DNA from: Crocodylus rhombifer
Lineage: Eukaryota; Chordata; Crocodylia; Crocodylidae
DNA: 64,000 nt
NCBI GenBank assembly: GCA_038503035.1
Contig: JAVSML010018825.1
Coordinates: 1-64,000 of the forward strand
Reading direction: 5' to 3'
This document shows positions 11,911-22,484 of this stretch, piece by piece. Position 1 is the stretch's first letter, and the number at the start of each line of letters is the position of its first letter. The notes beneath the pieces are model-generated. The model worked only from the letters and a program-made list of their open reading frames with translations. It was not told where the DNA came from and made no database searches. The translations under genes were made by a program, and so were the position numbers.

Positions 11911-12042
11911 TGTAGCAGGGTACTAGGGTGCCTGCTACTGAATAGTAGCAAATGGGCTCAGCTGCCACTCACCAGGGCAGCAGGTGGGAGTTGCTATGGC
12001 AACTGATTGGGTCAGCTGACTGGAAGGGGGCAGGGCCTGGCC

Positions 12043-12050
12043 TTTATAAA
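12043..12050 (+). promoter_or_regulatory. TATA box of the solo LTR
   Basis: TTTATAAA in a GC-rich context, about 130 bp into the LTR. Transcription would start near 12070-12080. Whether it is active is unknown. Confidence 0.6.
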
Positions 12051-12394
12051 CAGCAAGGCAGAGGCCAGAGTCAGTTCCCCTGCTGGCAGCCTAAGAGGAG
12101 GAGGGAGCTCTGTTGGAGCAAGCAGAGCAGAACATAGTGGAGAAGCCTGATGGCTGGACAGTGTCTGCCTGATAATGCTGGGTGGAAGAAACCCTGATAA
12201 GGGTACGTGAGGGATAGCCAGGTTGGCTTGAAGTTTATGTTGTTACCCAGGAGGGAAAGGTTTTGGTTTTGGTTATTGTTATGAACTGGAGGACTGGGTG
12301 AGGCTGTAAGGGTGGAGGAGGCCTCAAGGGAGCTCCCCAGTAGAAGTAGGGGGGGGTTCCTAGTGTCGCAGAGGGTGCTGCATTTTGGGGTGTC

Positions 12395-12965
12395 CTGACC
12401 CTGGCCCCAGTGTGGGTGACTATTGGGACAGGCCCCAGTGGGCCATAGGCCCGAGAAGGTGGGTGCGGGGGCCAGGTAAGGCTGAGGCCGCCTGAGCCCC
12501 AGTTGGGAAAAGCCCAGTGGGAGTAAGACCCGAGAAAGGGGTCTGGGGCCAGGTAAGGCTGTGGCCATCCAAGCACGAGCAAGGACCCCAGTACAGGCAA
12601 GGGAGCATGAGAAGCGTGAGCAAGGGCCCCAGTGCAGGCAAGGGAGCGCGAGAAGCGTGAGCAAGGGCCCCAGTGCGGGCGGGGAAGCACGTGAGGTGTG
12701 AGCAAGGCCCCAGTGTGGGCAGGGAGCGCGAGAGGCGTGAGCAAGGCCCCAGTGAGGGCGGAGAGTGCGAGGCCCAGAGTGGGTGAACCTACTGAACAGG
12801 CCCCGGGAAGGGGGTGCATGTATAAAGGCAAGGCCCAGAGTGGGTGGTGGTAGAAGGGCAAGGCCCCAGCATGGGTTACGAGAACACGGGAGATAGGCCC
12901 CGGTGCGGCAAGGGCCGTGGGAGAAGCAAGGGGGCACCCATGAGGGGCAGCTCCAGTATAGTAAG
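12395..12965 (+). repeat. GC-rich minisatellite inside the LTR
   Basis: About ten degenerate units of 29-42 bp beginning GGCCCCAGTG and ending GTGAGCAAG. The central units (12590-12760) are the most regular at 39-42 bp. Because the repeat is G-rich on one strand, it keeps long open frames in several registers, which explains a 331-codon open stretch on the minus strand that is not a gene. Confidence 0.85.
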
Positions 12966-13126
12966 GTCCCGTGCCAAGGAGGGCAGGAAGATAACCTCCC
13001 ATTAATGGTATACCAACAAGACGTGGCAGACGAGATAGAGGGTGCATTCAAAACCCAATTCGGCACGGCAGGTAGGGGTGCTAGGGGAGGTCATGGCACC
13101 CCTGGAGGGTGCCCTGCCACAGTGTG

Positions 13127-13559
13127 CCTAATTGATCCTTGTGTGTGTGTATGTGCAATTGTCACACCCTCCCGTCTAACAGTGCAATATTGAGACCCCG
13201 AGAGTTGGCCTGGCCCCACAGGACAACACTGAAGCTCCAGTCCTGTGGATGACTCTGGGTTGGCTGCCAAGCGCTGGGTGAGAGCAGTGCATCTGGATCC
13301 CCATTAGCATGGTGGGAAGAAGCCCCTTTTCAAGGCTTATTCCCACAGTGATAACCAAGCACCTGGGGTGCTGGGCCTCTACCTGCCAGGTCCTGGACTG
13401 GCTAGAGTGGGTATCATGGGTGCTGGATCAGCATGGTGGGGTGGTCCACGGATATGATCTAACTCAGTCCAGTCCTGTGCCATTCATTCAATCCATGGAG
13501 AGTTCACACAGCACTCACATCAAGAATGTCAAACCCACCTGGACCCATAGCTGATTAAG
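13127..13559. other. Unassigned flank of the OR1 duplication
   Basis: No gene seen. It ends where homology with 34434 onward begins. The 16-bp sequence at 13519-13534 recurs inverted at 34410-34425, close to the other duplication edge. Confidence 0.4.
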
Positions 13560-13706
13560 TAACAGGAAAAAGATTTATATGTCTATCTGTCTGTTAATAT
13601 AGCTATCTATTTCAGCAATCTCTTTTATAGGTATGTTTTGGACCTGCAACTCTTGCTTCCCAGGAAAACACTCCAGCCACCAAGCCAGACATGGCTTGTA
13701 ACACTC

Positions 13707-14855
13707 TGTCCCGGGGCGCGGCAAAGGCATGAACCCTGAAGGGTCCAAGGGGGACCCTGGGGGGCAGCACACCACGGGGAAAGGAAAGGGGAAGAGAGAA
13801 TAAACAAAAACAACTTACCGGCGGCAGGAATTGCGGCGGGGCTGGAAGCAGCGGCAGGAATCACGGCGGAGCGGAAAGTGGCGACGGGTCCCCCGCGGCT
13901 CATTAGCCACAGTTTGTTTAAAGGGGAAACAGCTGGGGAAGTGGGGGAGAAGAACCAGCGCGGGAGGATAAGAAGGGAGAGTGAGTGGGCAGAGAGGGAG
14001 GAGAGGCGGCAAGAGAGCGTAGGGAGAAGAGCTCCAGAGCGCACCAGGAAGGTGGAGGAGCCAGAGAACGTTGCCGCAGTCTCACAGGAGGAATCTGAAT
14101 TCTGCCCAGGGGAAGACACTGGCATCAGTCCTGACAAGACCCAGGTGTCTCGACTGCATGTAACCCTGGGGTGCGAGGAGAGCCGAAGTTAAAGGCTTCA
14201 TCAACGCAGGTGGAGGACGACAGACATAGGAGTTCAGAGGGGATCCTCAAAAGAAAGAGGGACTGAGACCCTATGGCGGGGATACAGGACCTCAACCAAA
14301 ATACATGGGCAGAATATTCCCTCGATAGGGAGCTTAGCTTATTTTTTGTGGGAGTTGATCCCTCTAGCCTTGTGGTTAATTTAGCATTTTTTCCTTTCAC
14401 TACTAGTGTGGCTTGTTTTGTTGGCATTGTTCTCTGTATTATTATTGTTCAGGGCTATTGAGTTAGAGGGAGCCAAGGCCTCTACAGGTTAGACTGGCTG
14501 AGAAGGAACCAGGGCTTCCTGGGCCCCAGCGTGAGCCTAGCAGGAACCCAGAGGGACCCCACATCAAGTGCAGGGCCAGCTGGCAGCAACCCCTATAGCA
14601 CACTGCTGAGGCGGGGTCTAGGGCAAGGTGCAGGGGAGGTGGAGCCTCGCAAAGAACATCACGCTTCGGCCTTGGGGAGGTAGCCAGTGTCAGGCGACCA
14701 GACCCCTCCACCACTGAAATACCATCGAAGTCGTGGCAGGTGGGATAAAGAGGAGAAGATCGAGGACTACTCCCTTAAGAGACGGAGCGGAAGGTTACCA
14801 CCAGGCCCCTGGGCAAGGCGGCAAGGGACCGAGTAATCGAGGCCCGGAGGGTGCA
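13707..14855 (+). mobile_element. Solo LTR, absent from paralogous unit
   Basis: A 1,149-bp insertion beginning TGTCCCGGGG and ending GAGGGTGCA (TG...CA), flanked by CACTC at 13702-13706 and 14856-14860. The paralogous unit at 34570-34585 reads straight through as AACACTCTATGG, giving a precise empty site with one CACTC. That comparison fixes both ends. It contains an AATAAA at about 13799 and no retroviral genes, so it is a solo LTR or LTR-sized non-autonomous element. The orientation is assumed + and is not well supported. Confidence 0.88.
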
Positions 14856-14869
14856 CACTCTATGGCTCT

Positions 14870-16345
14870 TCAGTTGTGTGTGTACAGCCCTCCTTGATGG
14901 GTAAATGAGAAAATGTTCTGTGTAGAGTCATAATGAACAGATAAAGGCCTGAAAGTGTGTGACTATTTAAGCAGGCGGGCTTGAAAAGTGGAAGACCTGG
15001 TTTCCAACCTGTGCCCCTGATCCGGCTAGGCCAGAAAATTTTCCAGTAGTTCTTATGTAATAAAGATTAAATGCAAGGTGTATGTAGACAGCCCCAAGAA
15101 GACGACTGGCAGGTAGACCAGTTTTCTGGGAAACAGGAGACCCAGATTCAAACCTGCTGAGAATGAGAGGGGTTATTCTCTCAGAAAGTGCCCTAATAGT
15201 AAGTTACTGGGCTAAAAGGTGGGTGGTCTCTCTTCTTCCACTCTTACTTGCAACAGATTCCCATGCAGGGTGCTCCTATTCCACGATGCGGTTGACTACA
15301 ATCCCAAAGTTTGCATAACTAACTAAAGCTGCAGTTATGTGGGTTCAGTTCTGAAGTTAGGTTCATAAAGGGGGAATGGGATGTTGCCAATAATGATCTC
15401 ATTCTTACCATTATCTTTGTTAGAGGATGACTCACAAAAGTCATAATACTCTTCACATGACTGATCCCTTGGGTGTCCTGAAAGCTCCAAAGCAACCACA
15501 CCCTGGTTGTTCTTTAGTATTAGAAGGAATAATCATCAGATCCTTAGTTACATTCTTCTCATTTGATTTATTGTGTTCATTTGGTATCTAACAACTTAAA
15601 CACTTCCTTTTTTCTCCTTTTTTATCTACTTCATTTTCTTTTTCTTAAAAACATATACCATAGAAGATAATCTTTTAAAAGCCTCCTAGATAATCAGCAT
15701 TCTAGAAGAAAATTCCATTGGCATAAGTATATTTTATTTTATGTCATGATATTCATTGATTTCTAGAATGTTCCACTATAGGTGATTTTATATTCTGAGT
15801 TTTATGTGACTCAGGATGTTACTTTACTATATCAGAAGGGAACGTCCAATCAGATTGTAAGTAGACTATAATTTAATTGGGGAATTCTACTCCAAATATG
15901 ATAATATAATAAAATGTATATTTATCCTCATGAAAGATGTTTCATTGATATATTGCTGAATTTATTATGTATGCTTAAAACAAGCTATGTGTGGTAAAAA
16001 GATGCAGATAAATTTACTGTGGCTTTATAGAGTTTTTGGGAATCCCAGACATAATGTACTGACAGATGATGAGTGCTCGGAATAAAATCATCCCATTCTT
16101 TTTTAGTAACCCTACAGCAGTTGTCACTTCAGGGTCAATCCAGTGCAAGAAGTCTGTGATCATTAGCTAGATAAAGGGTCAGATAACCAGAGAGAGGGGA
16201 AGTAACCAGGTTCTGGAATAAGCCCTAAAGGGAGTTGTTGCGGAAATATCTTGGAAGTAAGCTTAGTATGCTAGATACATAGATAGGGTCAGTTCACTTT
16301 GGACAAACCATGATTCTGTAGTTGCTGATACACCTGTTTTTTTAC
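14870..16345 (+). other. Upstream region of OR1
   Basis: Conserved in units 2 and 3, and from about 15400 in unit 4. It should hold the promoter, 5' exon(s) and intron of the OR gene, since vertebrate OR genes commonly have non-coding 5' exons. No TATA box or transcription start could be assigned with confidence. It is AT-rich from 15540 to 16100. Confidence 0.5.
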
Positions 16346-16347
16346 AG
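16331..16347 (+). promoter_or_regulatory. Putative 3' splice acceptor, OR1
   Basis: A pyrimidine run followed by TTTACAG, with AG at 16346-16347, 33 bp before the ATG. The same position is kept in all four OR units, while the sequence just downstream varies more. Confidence 0.65.
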
Positions 16348-16380
16348 GTTTTTTTTCCCCAAATTAATCCAGCCAACCCC

Positions 16381-17313
16381 ATGGAAAGACATAACAGGAC
16401 TGTGATTGCTGAGTTCATTTTTCTGACGTTCACCTGCCAGCACCAGCTCCAAGTTGTTTTCTTTATTTTGTTCCTAATCATTTACCTCTTATCACTCATG
16501 GGTAACGTTCTTATCGTTGTCATTGTCTTGGTGGACTCCCAGCTGCAAACTCCCATGTACTTCTTCATCTGCAACCTCTCAGTAGTGGAGATCTGGTACA
16601 CCACTGTCACAGTGCCCAAGATGTTGGCCAGTTTCCTGGTGGAGAAGAGTATGATCTCCGTATCCAGCTGCATAGCCCAGTATTATTTTTTCTTCTCCCT
16701 TGCTGCCATCGAACTCTTTCTCCTGACAGTCATGGCTTATGACCGATACTTAGCCATCTGCAACCCTCTACGTTACTCCACCATCATGAGTCCCAGAACC
16801 TGCCAGAATTTAGCTGTGGTATGTTGGCTCATGGGGTTCAATTGCCCAATGTTTCCATCCATCATGCTGTCCAGGCTTTCCTTCTGCACCCCAAACAGGA
16901 TTAACCATTTCTTCTGTGATGCTGATCAGCTCTTTAGACTCTCATGCTCTGACACTTATGCCATCCAGGGGGTGGGCTATGCTCTTAGCACCATTGTCAT
17001 TATGTCTGCTGTCCTCTTCACCATGGCCTCCTATGTCCAAATCATAGTCACCATTTTGAGGATGTCATCTGCTGCTGCCCGACAGAAAACATTTTCCACC
17101 TGTGCTGCACACCTTTCTGTGGTCAGCATTTATTTTGGTACACTCATCTTTATGTATGTACGCCCCGCAGTGAAGTATAAATCAAATGCCAATATGGTGG
17201 TATCTGTCTTCTACTCAGTTTTAACACCACTGCTGAATCCAATCATATACACACTGAGAAACAAGGATGTGAAAGAGGCCCTGAAAAAAACTTTCTTGAG
17301 GGGCAAGGAATAA
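16381..17313 (+). CDS. Olfactory receptor, class II (OR1)
   Basis: An odorant-gated seven-helix receptor, expected in the ciliary membrane of olfactory neurons and coupled to the olfactory G protein. The 310-residue length is normal for an intronless OR exon. Visible hallmarks: N-glycosylation site NRT at 5-7, TPMYFF 57-62, Cys97 and Cys179 for the conserved disulfide, MAYDRYLAIC 118-127 at the end of TM3, KTFSTCAAHL 236-245 entering TM6, and PLLNPIIYTLRN 283-294 in TM7. The start is the first ATG after the conserved acceptor and is shared with OR2 and OR3. It resembles family 6/11-type class II receptors; the subfamily is inferred. It differs from OR3 at 10 residues. Three of these lie together in TM4 (Asn154, Met157, Pro159), where OR2 and OR3 both have Ile, Thr and Ala, so OR1 is the changed copy. 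No disabling lesion seen. Confidence 0.95.
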   Translation: MERHNRTVIAEFIFLTFTCQHQLQVVFFILFLIIYLLSLMGNVLIVVIVLVDSQLQTPMYFFICNLSVVEIWYTTVTVPKMLASFLVEKSMISVSSCIAQYYFFFSLAAIELFLLTVMAYDRYLAICNPLRYSTIMSPRTCQNLAVVCWLMGFNCPMFPSIMLSRLSFCTPNRINHFFCDADQLFRLSCSDTYAIQGVGYALSTIVIMSAVLFTMASYVQIIVTILRMSSAAARQKTFSTCAAHLSVVSIYFGTLIFMYVRPAVKYKSNANMVVSVFYSVLTPLLNPIIYTLRNKDVKEALKKTFLRGKE

Positions 17314-17360
17314 GTTTGGGAGTCCTGAGTTTTCCTGGCGTCCCTATTCCTCATTTCAGG

Positions 17361-17616
17361 GCTCATGTACACATTCATGAATGTGTCGTAGTTACAGCAC
17401 AGTTACTTTTGTACTTGCCTAATGAAGTGCTAAGTAAATGCACAGCAACTAGAGATAATGTTCAGTAGTGTCAGCACATCGATATTTTGTGACTTTTCCT
17501 GCACAGTAGAATAAAAACACCATGCAGTAGCGTATTGTCATGGTTTTTGACTGGCATGTTACTGCTCAGTGTTACTAGGCTACTGTGCAGTAAGCATCTC
17601 ATGTAGATGTGTCCTC
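17361..17616. mobile_element. MITE with GTCTACA-type ends, in unit 1
   Basis: The left end GCTCATGTACACATTC and right end CATCTCATGTAGATGTG are imperfect inverted copies. The interior has repeated GCACAG / CAGTA motifs. The same element is at 37059-37313 in unit 3 and absent from units 2 and 4, so it inserted before the unit 1/unit 3 duplication. Confidence 0.6.
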
Positions 17617-17619
17617 AGA

Positions 17620-18920
17620 CTCCTAAACTAAATCCATGAAGGTGTTTTGCTTTATGTCAGCTGCAGCTCATATTCTAGTTGATAGATTAAAATACTTGGA
17701 ACTATGCCCAAAGACGAGTGTGTTCAATCTTTTTTGGGGGGTTTTGAACCGCAATTACTTGTTAGTAGAGTTATCACAACTTGACCTTTTAAAAAAAATG
17801 AGCACTAGACTTCAGATCTTCACATAGATTGTGCCATGGTAGAATAGGTATAGCATGAAAAGATGTATGCTTATCAAAATCCTTAAAAAAAAAAAAATCT
17901 CTCCTGATTTTTAAAATAAAGTAGAGTAATGGTGTTTAGGAGTCCTGCAACTATGCAATGGACTCAGCAACAAATTACTTTGGAGACACAGTAAAGGAAT
18001 AGAATATGGCATTCTCCATCAGGTTCTCTGAGTTTTAAGGTAAAATTTGGTGCATAAAATGACATTTCAAGCCCCTGTTCCTCACTAGATTAAGCCAAAA
18101 TTCTTCAATCTCAAAATATTAATGAAGAAAAGCCGTTCAAAAAGTTGCAGCATTCTGAATTTGTACCAGAACTGCAGTGCTATAGCAATGAAAGAGGCAA
18201 GCTTTCCTTTTCGGTGATGTCTTTTATTGAACCAACTGCAGAGTTGGGATAGACATAGACAAGTTTTTGGGTATTCTAGTACTCTTTGTCTGACCTGTGG
18301 GAAGGAAGGATACACAACAGAGCTAAGCAGTGGATGGAACCAATGTTTGTGTCAAACTCCAAATTTGAGTGTGTTATAGTGAAGCAGATTCTCACTTTGT
18401 GTGATATTATATGCTGCTATAATATATCTGTTACAAAATAATGCCTAGGGTATATCTTGTGCATGTTTCATGTTATACTGATGTTGCATTATAAACACAT
18501 AAATATACAAATGTACATGAGAAGAAATAACATGCATTTTCCACACTAAATTTTGTAATTCTGACATGAAAGCTAAGAACAGTGTCTTGAAGCTTTTTCA
18601 AAATGAATAAAGTTGTAATATGCTTGTTTCTATTGTTGTTCAATGTGAAAATGCATTTTTAAATTTCCAAACCCCTATGAATAGGAAATTGTGAGTGTCC
18701 AGCACCTCCAGATTTGACTTTGATCTTTGTTGTGGTTACTGTGAATTCCTGCATTTTCTCAGTGCTCAGCAGTTTGGAGTTTAAGAATCCAGCTTCCTGA
18801 AAGCCTCCAATTTTTAACTGAATAAATAAGGAGCTCCAGTGATAGATTAGTTTTTGTGCTGGAAAGCTTGTCTCAAATCTCTCCAAACTATACTGTTGAT
18901 CCAAAAAAAGTGTTCAGAAA
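17620..18920 (+). other. Downstream region of OR1 unit
   Basis: Non-coding, repeated in units 2, 3 and 4. It includes a TATCTTTTATT motif (about 18217-18235) shared with the hairpin-like element at 23542. Several A and T runs; no gene found. Confidence 0.5.
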
Positions 18921-18929
18921 AAAACTTTT

Positions 18930-19344
18930 TTTCTCACATATTTCAGCATGTGTAACACTATACACAGCAGATACTTGGAGGAAAATATACCACTTTCTTA
19001 TCAAATATCCCCAGGGTTTGTGTGTTCACCTATGCTAAGGAAGAATCAGGCTGAAATCTCCTTTTTGTCGGAGGAGATATGAGCCTCCTGTGAGCTAACC
19101 ACGGTGGCTTGTTGGGGTGGCATGACACCCTGAATCTCCTGATGAATATGTTTAACTTTTTTTAAAATCCTGAAATATTCATTGGAGCAGGGTCAGATCC
19201 TGTCCTCTCCTCTCTTCCAAGATAGCACAATAAACAATGGGTTATTGAAGGAATCTCAAACTATCTGTCTCTACCCCATTGAAGAGGTAATTAGACTATG
19301 ATAAAGTTGAAAAGTGTCAGAAGTATTGATGGAAACTTTTCATG
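18930..19344 (+). repeat. Array repeat R, unit 2 copy
   Basis: Matches 6880-7280 and 44220-44600, with the landmarks ACTTGGAGGAAAATATAC, GAGGAGATATGAGCCTCC and GGCTTGTTGGGGTGGCATG. Relative to unit 4 it lacks about 270 bp at its right end (unit 4 sequence 44600-44880), a deletion ending in the LINE. Confidence 0.75.
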
Positions 19345-20520
19345 TATTTTCGTGTGGGATGGGTGGCACTGGATTCTTGATTTGGTCCATGATATACTGT
19401 TTCTGCCATTCCCACTTTTCCAGCTCTTGTTCATGTTGTAAGGTATCAAGTGACTGTGATCCCTGCAGAAGACTCTTCCTCCATTAGGGGTGGTCTAGGG
19501 TGGTCTTGGTGTTCCATGAGGTGGCATCAGTGTTGTATTTTTTTAAGTTGGCCTTCATGACGTCCCTGAAATGCTTTCTCTGCCCTCCTCATGAGCATAT
19601 GCCTTGGCTGAGCTGGGAAAATAAAATTTGCTTCACGAGTCCAGAGTTGGACATCCAGATGTCGTGGCGGGCCCAATGAACTTTATGTGAGATGATCATC
19701 ACCTTGATGCGCATGGTGTTTGCTTGTGAGAGGACTGTAATGATGGTGTATCTGTCTTCCCAGTGGATTCTGAGGATCTTCTGCAGGCATTCGTGGAACT
19801 TTCCCAACAACTTTAGATGCCTCCTATATGCTGTCCATGTCTCAGCTTGGTACAGCAAGGTGGGGATCACCACTGCTTGATAAATCATGAACTTGTTTTT
19901 GGACATGATGTCACAATCTTGGAAAGCTCATTTAATCAGGCTTCCAAAGGCTGCACTTGCACATTTGAAGTGATGTAGTATTTCTTTGTCAATGACAGCC
20001 TTTGGTTAGAAAGGCCTTCCAAGGTGTGGGAAATATTCAGTGTTCTCTAGAGTCTCACCATGACAATAAATTACCAGATATGGGGACTTTTCATTAGGAA
20101 GTTTTTGGTGGAGGACCTTGGACTTCTGAATGTTAAGCATCAGCTCCATTTTCTTGAATGCCTCGGTAAAGACGTTGACAATTGCCAAAAGATCTGCTTC
20201 TGAGTGAGCACACACTACAGCATGATCAGTCGACTGGAACTCACTGATTGAGGTTGGTGCGGTATTCGTTTTGGTTTGGAGTTGGCTGAGGTTAAAGAGC
20301 TTACCATCCATTTAGTAGTTTAGCTCCATTCCAGCTGGAACCTTGTTGGTGGTCAGATGTAGAAGGAGAAGGTTCAGGAGGGTTCTTGCAATGATCTTTC
20401 CTGTAGTGGGCAGCAAGACGATCCCTCTGTAATTTCCATAGTCAGATTTGTGTCCTTTCTTGAAGATTGTCACAATCATCTTTCCTTGATCAGGTTTCTT
20501 CTATCCTTAGGTCTCAAGGG
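19345..20520 (-). mobile_element. LINE fragment, third type (RT C-terminal part)
   Basis: Minus-strand frames at 19589-19906 and 20006-20311 carry hallmarks of a LINE reverse transcriptase C-terminal region: DHAVVCAHSEADLLAIVNVF, LMLNIQKSKVLHQ, ETLENTEYFPHLG, then KFMIYQAVVIPTLLYQAETW, CLQKILRIHWEDRY. The adjacent AxDxA-type catalytic motif is degraded. A frameshift lies near 19910-20005. The same copy, with more upstream RT sequence, is at 44752-46260, so the insertion predates the unit 2/unit 4 duplication. The clade is unclear; it is neither CR1 nor the 3.6 kb LINE. Confidence 0.8.
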
Positions 20521-20752
20521 GGCTGGCCCCTGAGTGGTCAGACTTTATATGGCTTTGGTGGCACTGAAAAAAAATCACTCATTGTATATGTCAGTGAGAT
20601 GTTGAATCTCTATTGCTTTCTGTCCCCAACATTTGTTCTTCGTATTGCGGGTACTCCTTAGGACATCTGCCTTCACATGTTGAAGATTCAGTTTCCTTTA
20701 TTTGAAGTTGGCACCTTTTTGCCAAGCACAAAAAGTCTTGCACTTGTGACTG

Positions 20753-20835
20753 ATCATAGAATCATAGAAAATTGTGGTTGGAAGGGACCGTAGGAGGTCA
20801 TGTAGTCCAAACCCCTGCATGGTCTATGGACTCTC
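20753..20835 (-). mobile_element. Short CR1 3' end
   Basis: GATCATAGAATCATAGAAA followed by GGTTGGAAGGGACC is the CR1 3' terminus and tail read in reverse. About 80 bp remain and no coding sequence. Confidence 0.85.
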
Positions 20836-22450
20836 ACACACCCAGCTACTTAGTGGAGTGGCCCAGGAACTTGAGCCACGGCTTTTCTATTTCCCTCAGT
20901 CTCAAGGCACCCAGGAAAACACTCTAGCCACTTCACACCAGGACAGACATAATTCAGGACACTATGCAGTCTCCTTTTGTGTGGGTACAGCCCTCCTCAC
21001 TGGGTAAATGGGAAAGGGTTCCAGGTGGGGCCAGAATGAACAGAGAAAGGCCTGGAGGTGCGTGGCTATTAGAAAAGGCTGTCTTGGAAAGTGGGAGCCC
21101 TGGTTTCCAACTTGGGCCCTATTCTTGGTAGGCCATAAACTTTTCCAGTATGTCTTATCTATTGAAGATTAAATGCAAGGTATAGGTAGACAGTCTCAAG
21201 AAGAGGTCTGGCAGTTAGACCAGTTTTCTGGGAAACAGGAGACCCAGATTCAAACCTGCTGAGAATGAGAGGGGTTATTCTCTCAGGAAGTGCTCTAATA
21301 GTAAGTTAGTGGGCTAAAAGGTGGGAGGCCTCTCCCCACCCGCCCCCCGCTATTGTTTTATTTTCAGTGGATTCTCATTCAGGATGCTCCTATTTCATGA
21401 CAGGGTTGAATAGCACCCCAAACTCTGCATAACTGACAAAACTGAAGTTATGTGGGTTCAATTCTGAACCCCTGAGATAGTTTCAGAAAGATAGAATGGG
21501 ATCTAGTCCTTGATGATCTCATCCTTCACATTAGTTTTTCTAGATGATGACTCACAAAAATCATAATACTCTTGACATCACTGCTCCCTTGGGTGACACC
21601 AAAATCCCAAGGCAACCTCATACTGGCTTGTTGTTTAGTATGAGAAGGAACAGTTACCTGCTCCCCAGTTAAAATATAATTTTATTTAAAGTGTGCATTT
21701 GGAATCTAACATCCTTTCTTTTCTATCCTTCTTTGGTATTTCTTGTTCTTTTTCTTAACGATCCTATGTATTAGATTTTTATCTTTCAGAAGCCTCCTAA
21801 ACAACCAAAATCCTAGAAGAAAAGTCCATATTATTCTATTTTATGTTATTTTACTTATTTTATGACATTTATTGATCTTAAAAAGTTCTTTCATAGGTGA
21901 TTTTGTATTCTGTCTCGTAATCTGACTCTGAAATTTCCCTTTATGAGCAAATGTTATCCTATCAGACAGTAAGTAGAGTTTAATTTCAATAGGGAATTCT
22001 ACTTAAAAATGATACTATAATAAAATTCATATTTATACCACAAAATAAGTTTTATCAAAATGTTGCTGAATTTATTATGTAGATTGAAAACAAGCTATGT
22101 ATGTTAAAAGAGCTACACAGAAAGGTGTATTTACAATGGCTTTATAGAGTGTTTTGGGATCCTAGAAATAATGTACTAGGAGATGATACATGGTGGACAT
22201 GAAATGTTTTATTCTTTTTTAGTAACCCTACATCAGTTGTAACATTACTGTCAATACAATGCAATAAGACTGTGATCAAAAAATTGATAGACAGGCAGCT
22301 AAGCAGGCAAACAGAAAGCAACTGGATTCTGGCATAAGTCTTAAAGGGAGTTGTTGCAAAAATATCTTGGAATTAAGGTTGGGATGCTAACTAACTAGAC
22401 ATGATGGGCAAATTGGGCTTCTGTAGTTGCTGATATACCTTATCGTTTAC
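20836..22450 (+). other. Upstream region of OR2
   Basis: Matches the upstream regions of OR1 and OR3 from the CCCAGGAAAACACTC point onward, with more divergence and small gaps. No coding sequence. The solo LTR of unit 1 is absent here. Confidence 0.55.
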
Positions 22451-22452
22451 AG
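22439..22452 (+). promoter_or_regulatory. Putative 3' splice acceptor, OR2
   Basis: TATCGTTTACAG with AG at 22451-22452, 32 bp before the ATG, in the same place as in the other OR units. Confidence 0.6.
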
Positions 22453-22484
22453 ATTTATTTTTCCAAGTTAATCCAGACAATCCC

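Larger units (their letters stand above)
11911..13121 (+). mobile_element. Solo LTR with internal minisatellite
   Basis: A 1,211-bp solo LTR. It starts TGTAGCAGGGTAC and ends GTGCCCTGCCACA; these ends are inverted copies of each other with two mismatches, as expected of LTR termini. It is flanked by GTGTG at 11906-11910 and 13122-13126, a 5-bp target duplication. The left copy lies inside a TG tract, so the duplication alone is weak evidence; the matched termini carry the call. A TATA box (TTTATAAA, 12043-12050) is well placed for the U3/R boundary. No gag, pol or env sequence is present, consistent with loss by LTR-LTR recombination. Confidence 0.8.
13560..18925 (+). repeat. Segmental duplication unit 1 (OR1)
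   Basis: Collinear with 34434-38615 at near-identity, including the OR gene, about 1.5 kb upstream and about 1.6 kb downstream. The offset is close to 19.7 kb throughout (exactly 19,700 at the OR start). The single large difference is the solo LTR at 13707-14855, present only here. Homology fades after the shared AAAAAAAGTGTT near 18904 and 38583. Confidence 0.9.

Noticed and set aside
12071..13066. 331-codon open frame on the minus strand (and a 270-codon overlap)
   Set aside because: It lies wholly inside a solo LTR and mostly inside its minisatellite; the repetitive Trp/Gly/Leu/Pro translation is a by-product of a stop-free repeat unit.
13625..14427. Frames of 100-170 codons in the 13.7-14.4 kb region
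   Set aside because: They lie within the solo LTR missing from the paralogous unit and resemble no protein family.
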